From contig JADGJC010000320.1 in assembly GCA_027596075.1 (NCBI GenBank), forward strand, positions 6,433-44,390: DNA of 37,958 nt, given 5' to 3'. The translations under genes and the position numbers were made by a program. Shown here piece by piece: positions 10,811 to 23,350 of this stretch. Each line of letters starts with the position of its first letter. The stretch's first letter is position 1. The notes beneath the pieces are model-generated. The model saw only the letters and a list, made by a program, of their open reading frames with translations, made no database searches and was not told the DNA's origin. This DNA comes from Rhizophlyctis rosea (taxonomy: Eukaryota > Chytridiomycota > Chytridiomycetes > Rhizophlyctidales > Rhizophlyctidaceae).

Positions 10811-11143
10811 CCAGCATGCCTTTGGAGACCGCCGGAAAACACCATAGTTGCAATTGAAAATGATTGGTGACGCGCGCTATCGTGATGCCTTCAAAGTACT
10901 ACCATTTTGTGGGGGAGCAAAGTTTTTGGTCAGGTACATTGAGCATGCACCAACCTTCAATAGCCACGATGAACTGACGCTCAAGGGACGAGCCGCTATC
11001 AACGGGATCTTGGGCAGTTACTTCACACGATGATATCCGCGGGTATGTCAATGGACATACGTCGGGTATTGCATTGCCATCTCCAGGGTTTATTTGAGAA
11101 GTAAGCCGGACGATAGCAATACGATTGCAAACAGACTCAGCAG

Positions 11144-11204
11144 CAGGCACGCCGTATGAGTGGCGCACGGGCAGTGTCAGGCACGCCGTATGAGTGGCGC
11201 ACGG
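11144..11204. repeat. Two tandem copies of a 27-bp repeat
   Basis: The same 27 bases (beginning CAGGCACGCCGTATGAG and ending GCGCACGG) occur at 11144-11170 and 11178-11204, identical and 34 nt apart. They lie in the intergenic region about 540 nt upstream of the thioesterase gene. Confidence 0.8.
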
Positions 11205-11739
11205 ACCGCATACGGAATTTTTGTGGGTGTGATACCTAACTTTTTTGTGTTGGTGATCACCTGCATGAGTTTGTGAACGGCCCTGCAACTCAGGTTGAAA
11301 TCTGCCAGTCACATCCCCTCAAATTGATGATCTCAAAATGAGCCATGAATCGGTTTCATATATCAGCATTGCGATCGACAAAGTTTGTCTGTTGTCCGTG
11401 ATGGCAATGACAGACTGCCCTTATTCGCCAGCGTGGTGAATACTTTCCTGCCGACCCGCACCAGTCTTTTTTGAGAATGGTACTGATACAAAAGAATCTT
11501 GCAACACGAAATCATGACCCTGAAGTACCTTGTCTCGTGTTGTGTCCGTCCAGCCGGTCGCTCTTGTGCCCGGGCGTCGACCCGCGTCAACCCCAACCGT
11601 TGCTGAATTCAATTTTGCCCATTTACCCAGACGCCAACCCAAGTAAGTCAGTAAAATACCGTAAAATCTAAAATTGATTGTACAAATAGCACCCACCACC
11701 TCACCACCCGCTCTTACATCCAATCTGAAGCTGTTCATA

Positions 11740-12624
11740 ATGTCGTCTATGATAACCAAATGCATCGGGCTGATGCAGGCCATCATCCTCAATCCCTGGA
11801 ACCTCATTCTCTTTCTGCACGCTCGCAGTCTTCCATTCGTATTTCATCTCAGACTCATCTGGACCTTCGCGCAGAGTAAGGCTTTCATATTCTTTGCTTC
11901 ATGCCATCATATCAACTAAAAATTTACCAACCCACAAAGCACATCTATGCCTCATATCCCGCCGGACCGCCCTCCCACCCTCATCTCCCCTTCGCCAACT
12001 CCCATACAACGACCTCTGGGCCGAACGTTCCCTCTCCTACCGCGTAGCACCAGACGACATCGACTGGTATGGCCACATGAACAACGCTCGGTACAATCAG
12101 ACAATTGATTTGGCGCGTGCGGATTGGGTGCTTGCTATTATGGGTGACCCATTTATGCGGAGGCATTGGATAGCGGTGGTTGGTACCACGTGCTTTTTTA
12201 AGAAGGATTTGAAGATGGGGCAGAAGTTTGTGGTTAGGACGAGGTTGTTGAGTTATGGGCCGTAAGTTGATCAAGCTTTGCATCCCGATATTGAGTGATT
12301 CAGTACGACTTATTCATCCTGCTTCATTGCGACAGCAAATGGATCTACATCCAACATCTCTTTGTCACCAAATCTGATTCGAAATCGCCCGTCGTGCATT
12401 GTATGGCGATCAGCAAGTGCGTTTTCAAGAAACGGTCTGGCAAGACGGTGCCTATGGAGGATGCCATGGTCGCCGTAGGGTACGCACAGAAGGATGAAGG
12501 TGATGATGTCAAAGCAAGGAGGACGGAGCTGAGGGAAAAGGGGTGGAAAATTGTTAAGGGTTTGGTTGAGGCGGAGGAAAACTTTGAAGAGGTGGTTGGT
12601 TGGACGGCTACTAAACGCAGTTAG
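11740..12624 (+). CDS. Hotdog-fold thioesterase, THEM6-like
   Basis: Three exons join in phase: 11740-11875, 11940-12261 and 12336-12624, giving 248 residues. Introns are 64 nt (GTAAGG...AAAG, with a CTAA branch site) and 74 nt (GTAAGT...ACAG). The N-terminus is hydrophobic (LMQAIILNPWNLILFLHA) and likely anchors the protein in a membrane. The hotdog signature is DDIDWYGHMNNARYNQ, followed by IDLARADW and by a beta-strand region with FVVRTRLLSYGPKW. The long helical C-terminus is charged. The THEM6/4-hydroxybenzoyl-CoA thioesterase family has this HMNNARY motif and is thought to act on acyl-CoA or related thioesters. The substrate is not deducible. The ATG at 11740 is preferred because the membrane helix begins just after it; an in-frame ATG at 11674 also exists. 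Confidence 0.85.
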
Positions 12625-12893
12625 GGCGGGTATCTAGCTGTTGCTATGAATTTTTGAAATAGATGATGAGAGCTTCTTCGGCAGTATCCATTATGTACAC
12701 CACTCCCTTCAGCGTCATAGATAGGTGCTGGGGGTCATGCACTTATCCAAGGCGTCGAAAAATGCTGGCTGTCGAAATCTTATGTTCATAGCTACCAGAG
12801 CCTTTTTCTTCACTACACTACAAGTACAGACTTTACATTTCAATAGAATATCCTCCACCCTTCAGAGACCTATCAGAATCATAACACTCTCCC

Positions 12894-13635
12894 TTACGCC
12901 TTCCTCTTAGCAAAAAACTCCGTAACAATAAACAAAATCCATGCCACCACCGCCGCAAACCCAGCATAAATCCCGCCCTTCAGCGTCGCAAAGTTCGGAT
13001 AATACCACGTCCCAGCATAATTCCATTGCCACACATCGGCACAATTGATAGGGTACGGCACAAGTGCTTGAGCATTTTTGCAGGTTCTGTCGACACCGAT
13101 GAAAGCCATGACGGCTCCGGCGAGGACTACGAGGGCGGTGAGGAGGGCGAGGACGATGCTGGTGTTTATGATGCCGACAGGGCGGGAGTGGGAGCGGTAG
13201 ATTAGGAGGAGGATGAAGAGGATGAGGGCGAGGATTGTGCTGTATGCGCCGATGCTGCGGGGGTGGAGGGTGTTAGATTTTTGTGTGGGGGGTTTTTTGA
13301 TGTGGGTGGGGGTAAGGGTCTTACCCGATGGCTGCTAGGCAGGTAGGGCTGGTTGCGTTTGACCAGTTTCCGTCTTTGTCGAAGGAGACGTAGAGGACGC
13401 TGGTGTTGGATGTCAGTTTCATGTTTGTTAACGAGAAGTGATGTCGGTTTGGACTTACCACCAGTGAGCAGGGGAGAAGCGGGATTGGGTGGCGGCGATG
13501 GCGGTGAAGACTAAGCTGGTGAGCTGGAAAGCTGAAGTTGTGAGTTTGACGGGACCTCATACTACTATTGTTTGATAGCCTACATACCAGCGCGATGAAG
13601 AGGACTGGCACACCTAGTACGTGAGTAAAACCCAT
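12894..13635 (-). CDS. Small four-transmembrane protein
   Basis: Four exons join in phase: 13635-13588, 13523-13459, 13399-13325 and 13254-12894, giving 182 residues. Introns are 62, 59 and 70 nt with GTATGT, GTAAGT and GTAAGA donors. Hydrophobic segments lie at about residues 5-28 (LGVPVLFIALLTSLVFTAIAA), 66-83 (ILALILFILLLIY), 93-118 (SIVLALLTALVVLAGAVMAF) and 153-175 (IYAGFAAVVAWILFIVTEFF). The first loop has two glycosylation sequons (NWS, NAT) and a Cys. The second outer loop has two Cys and the aromatic stretch WQWNYAGTWYY. The C-terminus is FAKRKA, a basic tail. The layout is that of MARVEL- or Sur7-like tetraspan membrane proteins, but no family signature is decisive. Location in a plasma or vacuolar membrane is inference. 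Confidence 0.8.
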
Positions 13636-16600
13636 TTCGATTATAGGGAACGTAAAGAACTATGAGACTTAGTATAACTTGTGAATCAGAATATTCTGCA
13701 TATGCAAGTGGGACACTAACCCCCCCTCACTTTTATTTACTTCCAACAAAGAGATGGAGACATTCACCAGTAGGCACCGAAAAGGTTGCCCGCTGTTACA
13801 CGCAATACAAAATTGCTGGGGCTGCGATAGCAGATGGTGACTGCGTCGCGGCTGCGGAATGCGCGGTTTGGTCGATTGTTTGTGTTACGTTGTGATGCGA
13901 TCGTATTACTGACAGATGGACCGAGGTGCCATGGCCCACGCTGCAGGCCCCACAAACAATATTATGCATCAATTGAGACCATGTTAGCGGCCGCACTACT
14001 TTTGATCAACACCGATTGCTAACACTACATGTTGAGCATTGGGCAATGTGCAGAACAAAACAGTCCATCAACTGTCACGAAGTGACTGAAGTGGCAGTTT
14101 GTGCAACTGGTTACAATGAAACTCGAATATGATGTACAACACCATCTCATCATGTGGGCGCTAGTATTTGGTGTATAGGCGACATGATTGAATGGTTGAT
14201 GCCATTTGCGGATGTTTAGCACCCACATCCGCAGCTGAATTCTGGCTCTTTGTCATAATCAAAAACGAGCTTTCGCATGCAACCGGAGCCTTCAACAGGT
14301 GCAAGGTGCGCGCTTTGACGAGCATATGATGCCGCTATCATCTGCTTTGCTTCATCAAGCGTCTCCGTCACTCGACTGAACACTTTTCACAAAGTCCGAC
14401 ATTTCCCAGTTCCCTTGGAGACCATTACGACCCACTCGCGAAACATGGAGGTCAGGAACTCTGTTTGCAGCACATTCTTGAATCCGCACACTCTGCACTG
14501 ATGTACCCCCCGCAACATCTGAATGGCTCTTTGGCTCCCTTGCGGGGCCAGACAGGTTCGGCCCCAACCGAATCATAATTGTATAGGCTAGATTTTTTCG
14601 CACCTTGCCGGACCCTGCTGACATAGATAAGACTCCGCCTTTCTTGACTGCCAGTCAATATGGTCGTTCTTGAAAGTCCCACTTACGAGACTGGGTAGTT
14701 CAGCAATCCGTATGTTTTTTCATCCCGTAGAATCAAAAAAACCCCACAACAGCAACCATGACATGCCACCATGCCAACCTACAAGCAGACCAGTATAGTC
14801 TGTATCTTCACGAACAGCATTGCGGCGCCACTGTCGGGGAGAGTCTTTTCGCGTTCGCCGTGCTTTTCCAGCAAAGTAGCAACTTTTAGCAACACGTGCT
14901 CAGCTATGTTCTGTGGTTTCTGTGGTAGCTTAAAATGATCGCAAACCTTACCATCCTTAAATAAAAAAAAAATCCACAATCAATTGTCAACATCTCCTGA
15001 AGCGGTTCTTGTGATCCTTGCCTGAACATGCCTCTTCTATATAATAAAACGAGAAACCCCATTCGGACTTTCGATATGTTGGTTGGGCTGATGGCTCGCA
15101 TGTCAAAATTGAGTGCACCTGCATCAAGGATCAGCAACATGGTTGAAGTCACTTCTCCATCTTGCCAGACCTCCAGCGCCCGTAGGTTTGGTATTGAGTA
15201 ATACTCACACTACCACTCAAGTTTCTGCCGGAACGCCCCATTGCAGACTGCTCACAAAGGGCGCGGATGATGGATGGTCTTTACATACCGACCGTCTGCC
15301 GTGGAAGTTGTTTGAAGTGCCATGAATTCCTAGGGGGATCTCAGTAAATGCCAATGCGCAAAGATCTCATAGCAAATCATTCGTAGGGGAACGTGCCTAC
15401 GTTGACTGGAGGAACCCAAGTATACTCTTCTGAGATGCACAATTGACGTAGTATTGCAGGCAATCCCAATCCGTCAAGTATTGCATCGCCGAACCAGACA
15501 GCTTTTGGAACAGGGACCCTGCATAGCCGCTGCGAGAGCTTTTGTTAATTTACATAAGTCCCAGATGGGTGTACTTTTCAATTCTGAATGCTTCCTACAA
15601 CCGTTTCGAATTCCCAAAGATGCCGTGAAGAAGTCGACTTTCCATCAGGTGCAATGCATAGAAGAATGCTCTGCAAAACACCAAACTGTAAGCACCGTCG
15701 TATTTCCACTGGATTGTTTTGCGTGTCTTACTTTGTCCCTTCCATCTTTATCAAAAAGGCGTGGCCACCTGAATGCTTTCCATGATTGCTGCATCATTCC
15801 TAGTAATGCAAATGTCATGATCACACAACGAGAAAGGTGTGTGGGCGTTCACTGGACTCGCCTGAGATACCCACATCACAATTACAATCTAAAGTGCTGT
15901 GATGCACATCTCAGACAATTTTCAAAGTCGTTGCTCCGTAGAGTGGTCCTTTGAGATCTCATCCTGCCAAGTGGTGTCAGCCGATGAAAATCCTGTATCA
16001 AAACTAGTAACCATGCAAAACTTGCCTAAGGTCCTCCCTTTCTATTCCTCGCGACCGTTGTCCAATCCATATTAGGCAAAATGCCGTTCCTCTCAAACCA
16101 TTGGCGTGTATGTGCCACCATGTGCATCCACCGCGGTGGCCGGAGGCAGCAGAACCCTCTTCAAGGCATATTCTGCAACTGTAGCGCCGTTGACCTCGAC
16201 CCCCAACGGATATTGGGCCTACAAAGTTGTTAGCAATATTTTCACAAATTGTACGAAACAAGGCAATAAATACGTAATGGTGATCAAACGGACATCAATC
16301 GTCGTTTCTGTTATGAAAAATTGAAGGGTCGACGAATGCTCTGTTGTGATTTCAGCCCATCATCATACTGCGGAATCTGCACGGCAGCTTATGTTGCATG
16401 GGGGATGGGCTTTTGCGCCGTAGCCTGCAACTTGAACATACCTTCCATATCAGGCTTCATTTTGTTGAGCAAGGGAGTAGCACGGATGGCTGCATACAAC
16501 TTCACCTTCAAGATGATCGTCATTGATCAGGACACACCAGAAGTGAATCAACAAAGCTCAGGAGTTTGGGAGGAGCAATGGCGGTTGATGGAGCAACAGC

Positions 16601-17138
16601 GCAGAGACAAACACTCTTTGTATGTGGTGAAGTCGTCAGAATCAAACAAGTTATCCTCAAGTGAAAGCTGAGACGGATGATGCCTACCTTTCAACCTGGC
16701 GTGGCCATCCTAGATAGCCGTCTGCAATCATCTTTCCCCATCAACTTAAACCGCTTGCTTAAACATCTCACGAGGGAAACATGCAGACATTGACGATGTG
16801 TGAAGGGGTTCGGGTCGGGAGCGGAGTGCCAGCTGATGTCGTCTCGATGTGACGCAAACTGACACGCTGCGGTCCCCGCGCATCGGATCATGTGCCTTGT
16901 GTTAGATGTACCTTTTGGGAACACATGTGATATTTTGCATCCCGCTGCGTTCATTTTGTTCAACATCGGCTGCTGTCTTTCACGCCTCAGCTGTAACCAT
17001 GTGCCCAAATTCATGCCGTTCAGTGTCGACAAGTTTCCGCTAAGACAGGAACGTTCCGTTGCCGCACATATGTCGATCCAATGCAAAAGCAATCACCTCC
17101 GCAACATCACAATTCGGGGTCGTGGCAAACTGATTCTA
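13636..17138. other. 3.5-kb region without a secure gene
   Basis: I found no gene that I would defend across this stretch. Weak candidates include a minus-strand terminal exon at 16218-16093: it follows an ideal CTAAC...TTTGTAG acceptor and encodes AQYPLGVEVNGATVAEYALK and 21 more residues before a stop. An overlapping plus-strand open frame at 16321-16671 ends in a charged, helical stretch. The two strands read about equally well, so neither is called. No rRNA, tRNA or mobile-element signature was seen. Confidence 0.35.
14779..15323 (-). CDS. Weak candidate small spliced gene
   Basis: A minus-strand ATG at 15323 (MALQTTSTADG) runs into a GTATGT donor. A plausible terminal exon begins after the T-rich acceptor ATTTAAG near 14960; it encodes DGKVCDHFKLPQKPQNIAEH and more, ending at a TAG at 14779. 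This last exon has a regular helical pattern. The joins between are not resolved and no family is recognised. Confidence 0.2.
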
Positions 17139-20100
17139 TTAGAACCCCTTAGTGACATGCAACGGCGTCAACACTATCCGATTCTCAGGTATCTTCTTCT
17201 TATCCGAATCTTCACTCCTTATTACCGCCGCCGGGGTCTCCGATATATCACTCTCATCATCTCTACCCCCACCCTCATCCTCCTCATCCTCCCCACTACC
17301 TAAATCCTCATAAGACGAACTCTCCTCAATCTCCACCCTCAACCCGCCCAAGTCATCCAGCTTGTCCAGCCCATCTTCCGCCATTGGCACCCGTTCAAAT
17401 AACTCCTGAATGAACCGCCGGATCGTCAGGCGGTAATGGTATACACTCAGCATACGGAGAACTTCGACGTAGAGCTCTATTTTCGTGAAGTATTGGGCAT
17501 GTTCTCTTGTCATTCTGTGGCAGCAATTGCAGATCAGATTCCAAAACAATGTCAGCAATTGCCATCAATGCACCCAAATGAAATTCAAAGCCAGCGTACC
17601 TAGATAAGGTCTTTCCTGCAGCCGTAGACAATACTTGGTTGCTCATGTTGCCAATGAACTTCAAAATCTGTTGCTCCGTATCGTCAAACGTCCGCGTCGG
17701 TATGTTTATCTTGCAAGTGGGCCAGGATCCTTTGAACGAACACGGTTGAATCTGCTGGCCAGAATTAGTATTTGTCAATCCAATTGAGCGGGGTGTAATG
17801 ACTTTACCCGCAAAAACGTGGATGGGTCCGCTGGAACACAAAGTCCCTCAAATTGGCCGTTTGGCGATGTTACAGACTCCCACCCAAGCTCTTCCAAAGC
17901 GTCTACGCCCGCCGCCGTTCGAGATATTAGCCCAAGCACGTAAAACGCCGTCCTGTGGTTTTGCGTTCAATGTTCCGGTCATTGTACACCATTTGCAACA
18001 GACGCGTACCCTCTCAAACTCAATATTGGCGAGTTCTCAGCTATCGCAATAATGTCCTTAATGATATTCTCCTTCAGCAGGAATGGCAGTCCCGTATCTG
18101 TTGCCCCGATATTTCCCTGATGAATGTTTCAACTGTAGGCTCTAAATTGTGCGAAACATCTTCGAAACACAACTCACCACCGCCCAGAGAGTTGACTTCA
18201 GATACAGCAATGACTGATTATCTGACACCGCCGAACCGAATTCTCGTATGATGTTCGCGAAACCTTGGAAATGTCCGCTCCGGCGGAGGAGGTCGCAACC
18301 TTCGTTGGTTTTGGTCAACTCGCCGTAGAAATGGGGCGGTACCGTTCCATCCATCTCCCTATCACACACCCAAGCATCAGCATCCGCTTGTTGTAACATA
18401 AAACGTTCATGCAACGTACTGGTTATCGGGTTCCATTTCGTCATCAAGCAGCCTCCCCGTTTCTAGGAAGTTGCTCACCCTCGGGCCTTTTGCGGATAAA
18501 GCACGTCCTAGAGATAGCTCCAGACGCATCACATAGTATATGTTGCCGGTCTAATCGATGCATTAACTTCTGATTCACACTGGATAACGCAAGGCGACGG
18601 AGCTCCAGAAATCGTACCTCATACCAGTAATCCATCTCCCTCTCGGTATAGCCCCATTGCTGCAGATATCGAAAACCCTTCGATGTTGAAAGAAATCTAT
18701 ATGTGTGGTCAGTCGACGTGGCATGGATATTAAAGTGAATACATTGTCGCCTCAAAAAACAAAGCCTGAACTGGAATTCATATCACTCTTCAACATACCG
18801 TAATAGTAGGGGATTGCCCGCTTCCGGCAAATGATCTAGACTAGGTCGTAACCGTACGACGGCCTCCAAATTTCTCTTATCATTACACGCCAAGTCCAGC
18901 ACAGATATTGACTTCTCGCACACTTCAGTAGCAGGATCATACAACTTACGCGATTCTCAGTCACACGTGATGTAGATTGAAAGTTTGTTCGAAAAGCATA
19001 CCTGCGTAACAAGTAGTCGTATTGCCCAATCAGAAAAATCTTGAACATTACTTCGAAGGAGATACCGCAGATGATTCGTGGCATACAATCGTACAGTCTG
19101 ATCCGAGACGAAAGGTTCAACAACTATTGGGATGTGTAATTGGTGACAACGTAATAATTTTCTAACCTTATGCCCGGATGTCATGATTTTAGACAAGATG
19201 ATTCGCGGGTGGCCATCTCTGCACCAGTGAGTCAGAATCCGTCCATATGCCAAAAAATCATGATTGCTTACTTGCTGTAATCCATGTTGCTAACAATAGC
19301 CTTCAGAATGTCGTCACGGCTCCGTAGTTCCGTCAGTCGGTAGAAGAGGTTATAGATGTTGAATCGTTCGAGAAGCCTAATGAATGATCGCGTTGGTGCT
19401 CCTTGCGAAAACAAACGTTCATCAAGCATTTGCTATACTAACGCAACTCCTTCCGGTGATTGCGTCAAAGTGCCCAATATTGTAAAGTATTCCCCAGTAA
19501 GGGTCTTCTCCACCCGATCCTTCGCGAACGTTAGCTCCGCGACATGACTACCATGTGTCTAACAACCAGAATGAATACACACGTCCGGGTAATCAGGAAT
19601 GGTCGAAGTTACCGGCTCTAGTTGCTCAAGGCACTCCGCGATCTCTGGCAATAGTTTGCTATCTCCAAGATACCGCGAACCTTCCGTCGTTGAAACCAGA
19701 CTCTTCAACAACTCGCACCCAGCTTGGACGCATTTACTATTGATCTATAAGCCGAATGTCAGGATGACACGTGATGGGAAGAATTGATACGTTTGCCACC
19801 CTACCTTGACTCTCTTGAGTTCTGAAAACTGTTTGTTCAGCGGTCTATAGAACGATAGTAGGCGCTTTACAATCTTTGTAGTCTTCAAAACCTCCTCCAA
19901 ACGTCGGGGAACAAGTAAGGGCCCTTGTACGAGTTCCAGGATATTATCCCAACTCCACTTCGTGAAATCTTTAGATCCTAAAACTTTCTACGTATGATAT
20001 GAATTAGAGCAATAGTTGCATGCTGCCAACAGCAAAAGAAATCTTGTCGAACCTCAAGTTCCAAGATCATGTTCCGAAAATGCAGATCATCAATATGCAT

Positions 20101-22778
20101 TGCCATCTTGAGTTTCACGTTTTCCATCTGTCGTCGGGGGCGATCGGAACCTGATCTATATGATCCGTCCGACCACAGGCGGCTGCAAATGCAAAAGCCT
20201 ATCAATACCCGCCGGTCCGCCGTAATAATGTCGAGGTCTTATTACCCTCGCCGCGGCACATCTCCATTCGAGAGCATTCGCTCTTTCTGCTTTTGGAGCA
20301 TGTCTATGTGGGAGAGAGCGAGAGTAGCGGTATGACGTCGATTTTCGTCCTTGAAATTTGACGCGAGACTGAATAGGGAGGGGAGAGACTGACTCGAGGC
20401 ATTAGGTGCATGAACACATCTCCGTCTCCCCTACAGAATCATACCTGTATTCGCGTTGCGTACTGTGCAGGTAGTAACCGATTACACATCTCCAAAATTT
20501 CGCTGATGAGGATGGTGGATGCTACTGTGATGTGTTTCGTGGTGCTGCTTTGTATTACGTCGAATAATGCCTGTTGATAATCATTATTAGTCAATGTCCG
20601 CGTTGGTTGTTGGTAGAAAATATGCACCTCAAGCAATCGACTCTCAATAAATACAATCAAGACCATGGTCAAATAGTGATCAATCAAACTCATACGGCCG
20701 CCGAACAGCGGTGCATCTTTTTGATCCTCGAATAAATCGGATTGCAGCGGGAACTCCTGTCCTAAGGGAACAAGTCTGAGGATTGCGATATGAGAGATTT
20801 GCAACATATTGATCACACCTATTCGCCCACTGCTTGCTATCAAGTCCATGGCCCACTTTGGCATTTTCAATCGAAAGATTTCGAAAAGCATATCAATGAG
20901 CAATTTCTGACAGAAAAGTTCAGCGAGGGAAGTCGGAAGTTCTGCATACTTAGGTACACACTCACTCGATTGTCATCAAAAGGTAGACTTAGTGCATCCA
21001 CAACGCACTTGATAGGTCGTTTGTCATCGGAACACAAATATATAATCCCTTGACCGACGTTAGACGAATACCTGATGACGAAATGAACTTTCTCATACCT
21101 GTCCACGTTTTGAAGAGGGTCAGAAACGCTTTTGCGCAGGACGTCAGCTTTTCCTCATGGGCTGGTCCTCGACTAAATGCATCCGTAAACTGAGAGACTA
21201 TCATCTATCCAACGTGTGAGTTTTGATCTTCATTTCTGAGTTCACGCAGCCATTACCTCAATCTCGACGCCAGGTCGCAAGAAACATCGAGTTTCCTCCG
21301 TATCTAGCATATATACAACGGTCTTCACCAATACATCAGTTAGGTCTTTTGGCCCTTCAAAGAGCGACATGAAAATGGCCTTCGTCCCGCCGGATAATGC
21401 GAGAAGCCTCAAATCTCGAATGGCTAAAATGCATTTGTCAGGCTACCACGCATGTGGATTGAGCGAGCCATTTGTCAAACATTAATCATACCAAATTCAC
21501 ATAATGTTTCCAGCGAGACATTCCGCATCTTATCGTCCGACTGCTCCGCTACGGCGATGATAGTTCGGACTATACTTTGTGGTAGCAGCTCCACTCCGCC
21601 AGGTATATCCAACAGTGTTCGAACAAGCTTCAACGCCTGTTCTCTTTCTACGTCGTAGCGTTGGTCACGAGTCAGAGCCCTGTAATGCAAGGTAAGCGAA
21701 TTGTTCAATCAGGGTGGGCATGAGACTGCATACCGAATAATGAAAACGTCCGTATGCACGTCAAACATCGCTTGAGCCATCGAAAGATTGACCATCAAAT
21801 GTCGCAAAACACGAAATCCCGTCGCCCGAGTTTCTTTAGATGGATCTATCAGGCAAGCCCTCATGCTGAGAGATTGTTAACTGTATGCTTTGAGCACCGA
21901 CATTCGCGTGGCATACCTACCTGAGCATGACTTCTCTCACAGGCAAATGTTCCTCCCAATCAACTACCATTCGCATAAACCGCAAAATGAAACCCATACA
22001 TTCTATTCGAGCCTGATAAGAATCGCCGCTGGTTTGACGCATGCGTTGCAGCACGTCTGATAGATTTTGGGCAATCTCTTGGAGAAAAATAGACTGTCAT
22101 TCGGTATTCAGGCAAGAAAGAGACCATTGTCACATACGAGGTGTAAATGGAACCTCAGATCGTTTCGATCTCCCGCTGGTGTTGCTTTCGGCTCTCTCAT
22201 GTAGCTTCTTCACTAGTACATTCGTACTCTGAGGCATCGACTCTCCCCGCCCGTCTGCAGTCAATGGTATTCGCGGTTTCGGTGCTAATGCAAGCATGAC
22301 TTGTTTGTAAGATGCCCTCTTCAGTTCGGCGATTGGAACTTCAAAAGCAGACCAACGCTATTGACGGCTTCTAGTTGTTTCGTAAGAGTCGCTATCTTCT
22401 TATTTGTTACTTCCAGTTGGACCTGTACTTGTTCTCTGCTGATGCTGCTACCTCCCCGCGACAAGTCTGACACCTTCAGCATGTTCTCCGCCCCTGTCAT
22501 ATTCGGCCGCTCAGTCAGGCTTGTTCGACTTCTAGCAACTGTGAATTGCTACCAGCGGCGTACCAGCCTTCACTTTGTATTCAATATCCAACTGCTCCTG
22601 TATTTTGGTAATCTGTAGTGTTGCGAAAGCATCCGGAAAAACAATAAGCAAACCGTCGTGTTGCCGACAATACGCAACAGCAGGTAGTGTCACCCACCAT
22701 TGCACTGCGCTCCGCCCTTCGCCTAGATTCGTTCAAGTCTTCTCTCGACCCAGCGAGATTATCCATTGAGCCGGCCAT
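17139..22778 (-). CDS. RICTOR: RICTOR/AVO3, TORC2 scaffold subunit
   Basis: An intron-rich gene spread over 5.6 kb. ATG at 22778 opens exon 1 (22778-22698). Exons 22612-22564 and 22493 onward carry an HR1-type coiled coil (KIQEQLDIEYKVKAG joined to AENMLKVSDL). The Rictor_N armadillo region follows: QALKLVRTLLDIPGG and NVSLETLCEFG (about 21495-21680), then LSLPFDD and IFRLKMPKW (about 20850-21010). Rictor_M shows at 19810-19960 (WDNILELVQGPLLVPRRLEE) and at 19280-19320 (RDDILKAIVSNMDYS). Rictor_V is at 19010-19100 (TVRLYATNHLRYLLRS) and 18250-18340 (PPHFYGELTKTNEGCDLL). The region NIGATDTGLPFLL and FYVLGLISRTAAGVDALEEL (18140-17900) matches the conserved C-terminal part. The acidic tail ends at 17139. 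RICTOR is required for TORC2, which phosphorylates AGC kinases and controls actin and membrane homeostasis. Vertebrate RICTOR lacks an HR1 segment as far as I know, so the N-terminus is of the fungal kind. I did not trace every exon. No inactivating change was found in those I read. Confidence 0.92.
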
Positions 22779-23350
22779 GGCAAACGCGGCGCCTGTCCAA
22801 TTTGTCAATCAGCAAAGTATTCTAAATATGAGCTTATGCTTTTCCCTCGAAATTGCCAGCGATGCGCTTGGGGTCGTTGCTAAAAATTGCCAACACGAAC
22901 AATCTTGGGAAGAGACCACCTGCGTGGAACGGTCGGTGATCAGGATTCAGCTAGACTAGCTAATTTACAGGTTCTATCACCAGCTCAAGGTGTAACGCTG
23001 TGGCTTGCGCGGTCTTCAGCATTAAGAGTTTGGGAAAGGGTGGATCGCCCCGCATCGCAGCAGGATCACGTGGCTCCAAGAAGACCCATCGCATCAGTAT
23101 AAAAGGAAAGATGCAACTCCCCTTTCTTACTTTTCCCACCTTCTCCTTTGGTGCGAAAACCCACATGTTCAAAGAGTTGCATGGTTGCCCGGGCCCAGCT
23201 GAGGTGCAGCTAGTGCTCTGTGATTTGTGGTCGCATTGACGGCAAGAAAAAATGGCAAGAAAAAATGACCGACAATCATGGTCTAATACCAATTACAAGT
23301 TTCTTAATAAGAACAACATACATATAGTGAAACAACTGGTGTGCATCTAT
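22779..23350. other. Intergenic between RICTOR and zinc-finger gene
   Basis: The promoter region of the minus-strand RICTOR gene and the 3' flank of the next minus-strand gene. A TATAAAAGG string lies on the plus strand at 23098-23106. A short direct repeat, GGCAAGAAAAAATG, occurs twice near 23240-23267. No convincing open frame was seen. Confidence 0.4.

Larger units (their letters stand above)
9345..11739. other. Long gene-poor region between divergent genes
   Basis: This 2.4-kb stretch separates the minus-strand fungalysin gene from the plus-strand thioesterase gene and so contains both promoters. A TATAAAAGG string lies at 10320-10328 on the plus strand, too far from either start to assign. 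Open frames here (for example 9802-10212 and 10899-11312 on the minus strand) show no domain, no splice logic and no coding composition that convinced me. Short repeats are listed separately. Confidence 0.4.

Noticed and set aside
9802..11312. Several medium-length minus-strand frames between the fungalysin and thioesterase genes
   Set aside because: No motifs, no splice logic and no coding-like composition; likely chance frames.
16004..16671. Overlapping open frames on both strands
   Set aside because: Both strands read about equally well and splice phases do not close; not enough to choose a gene.
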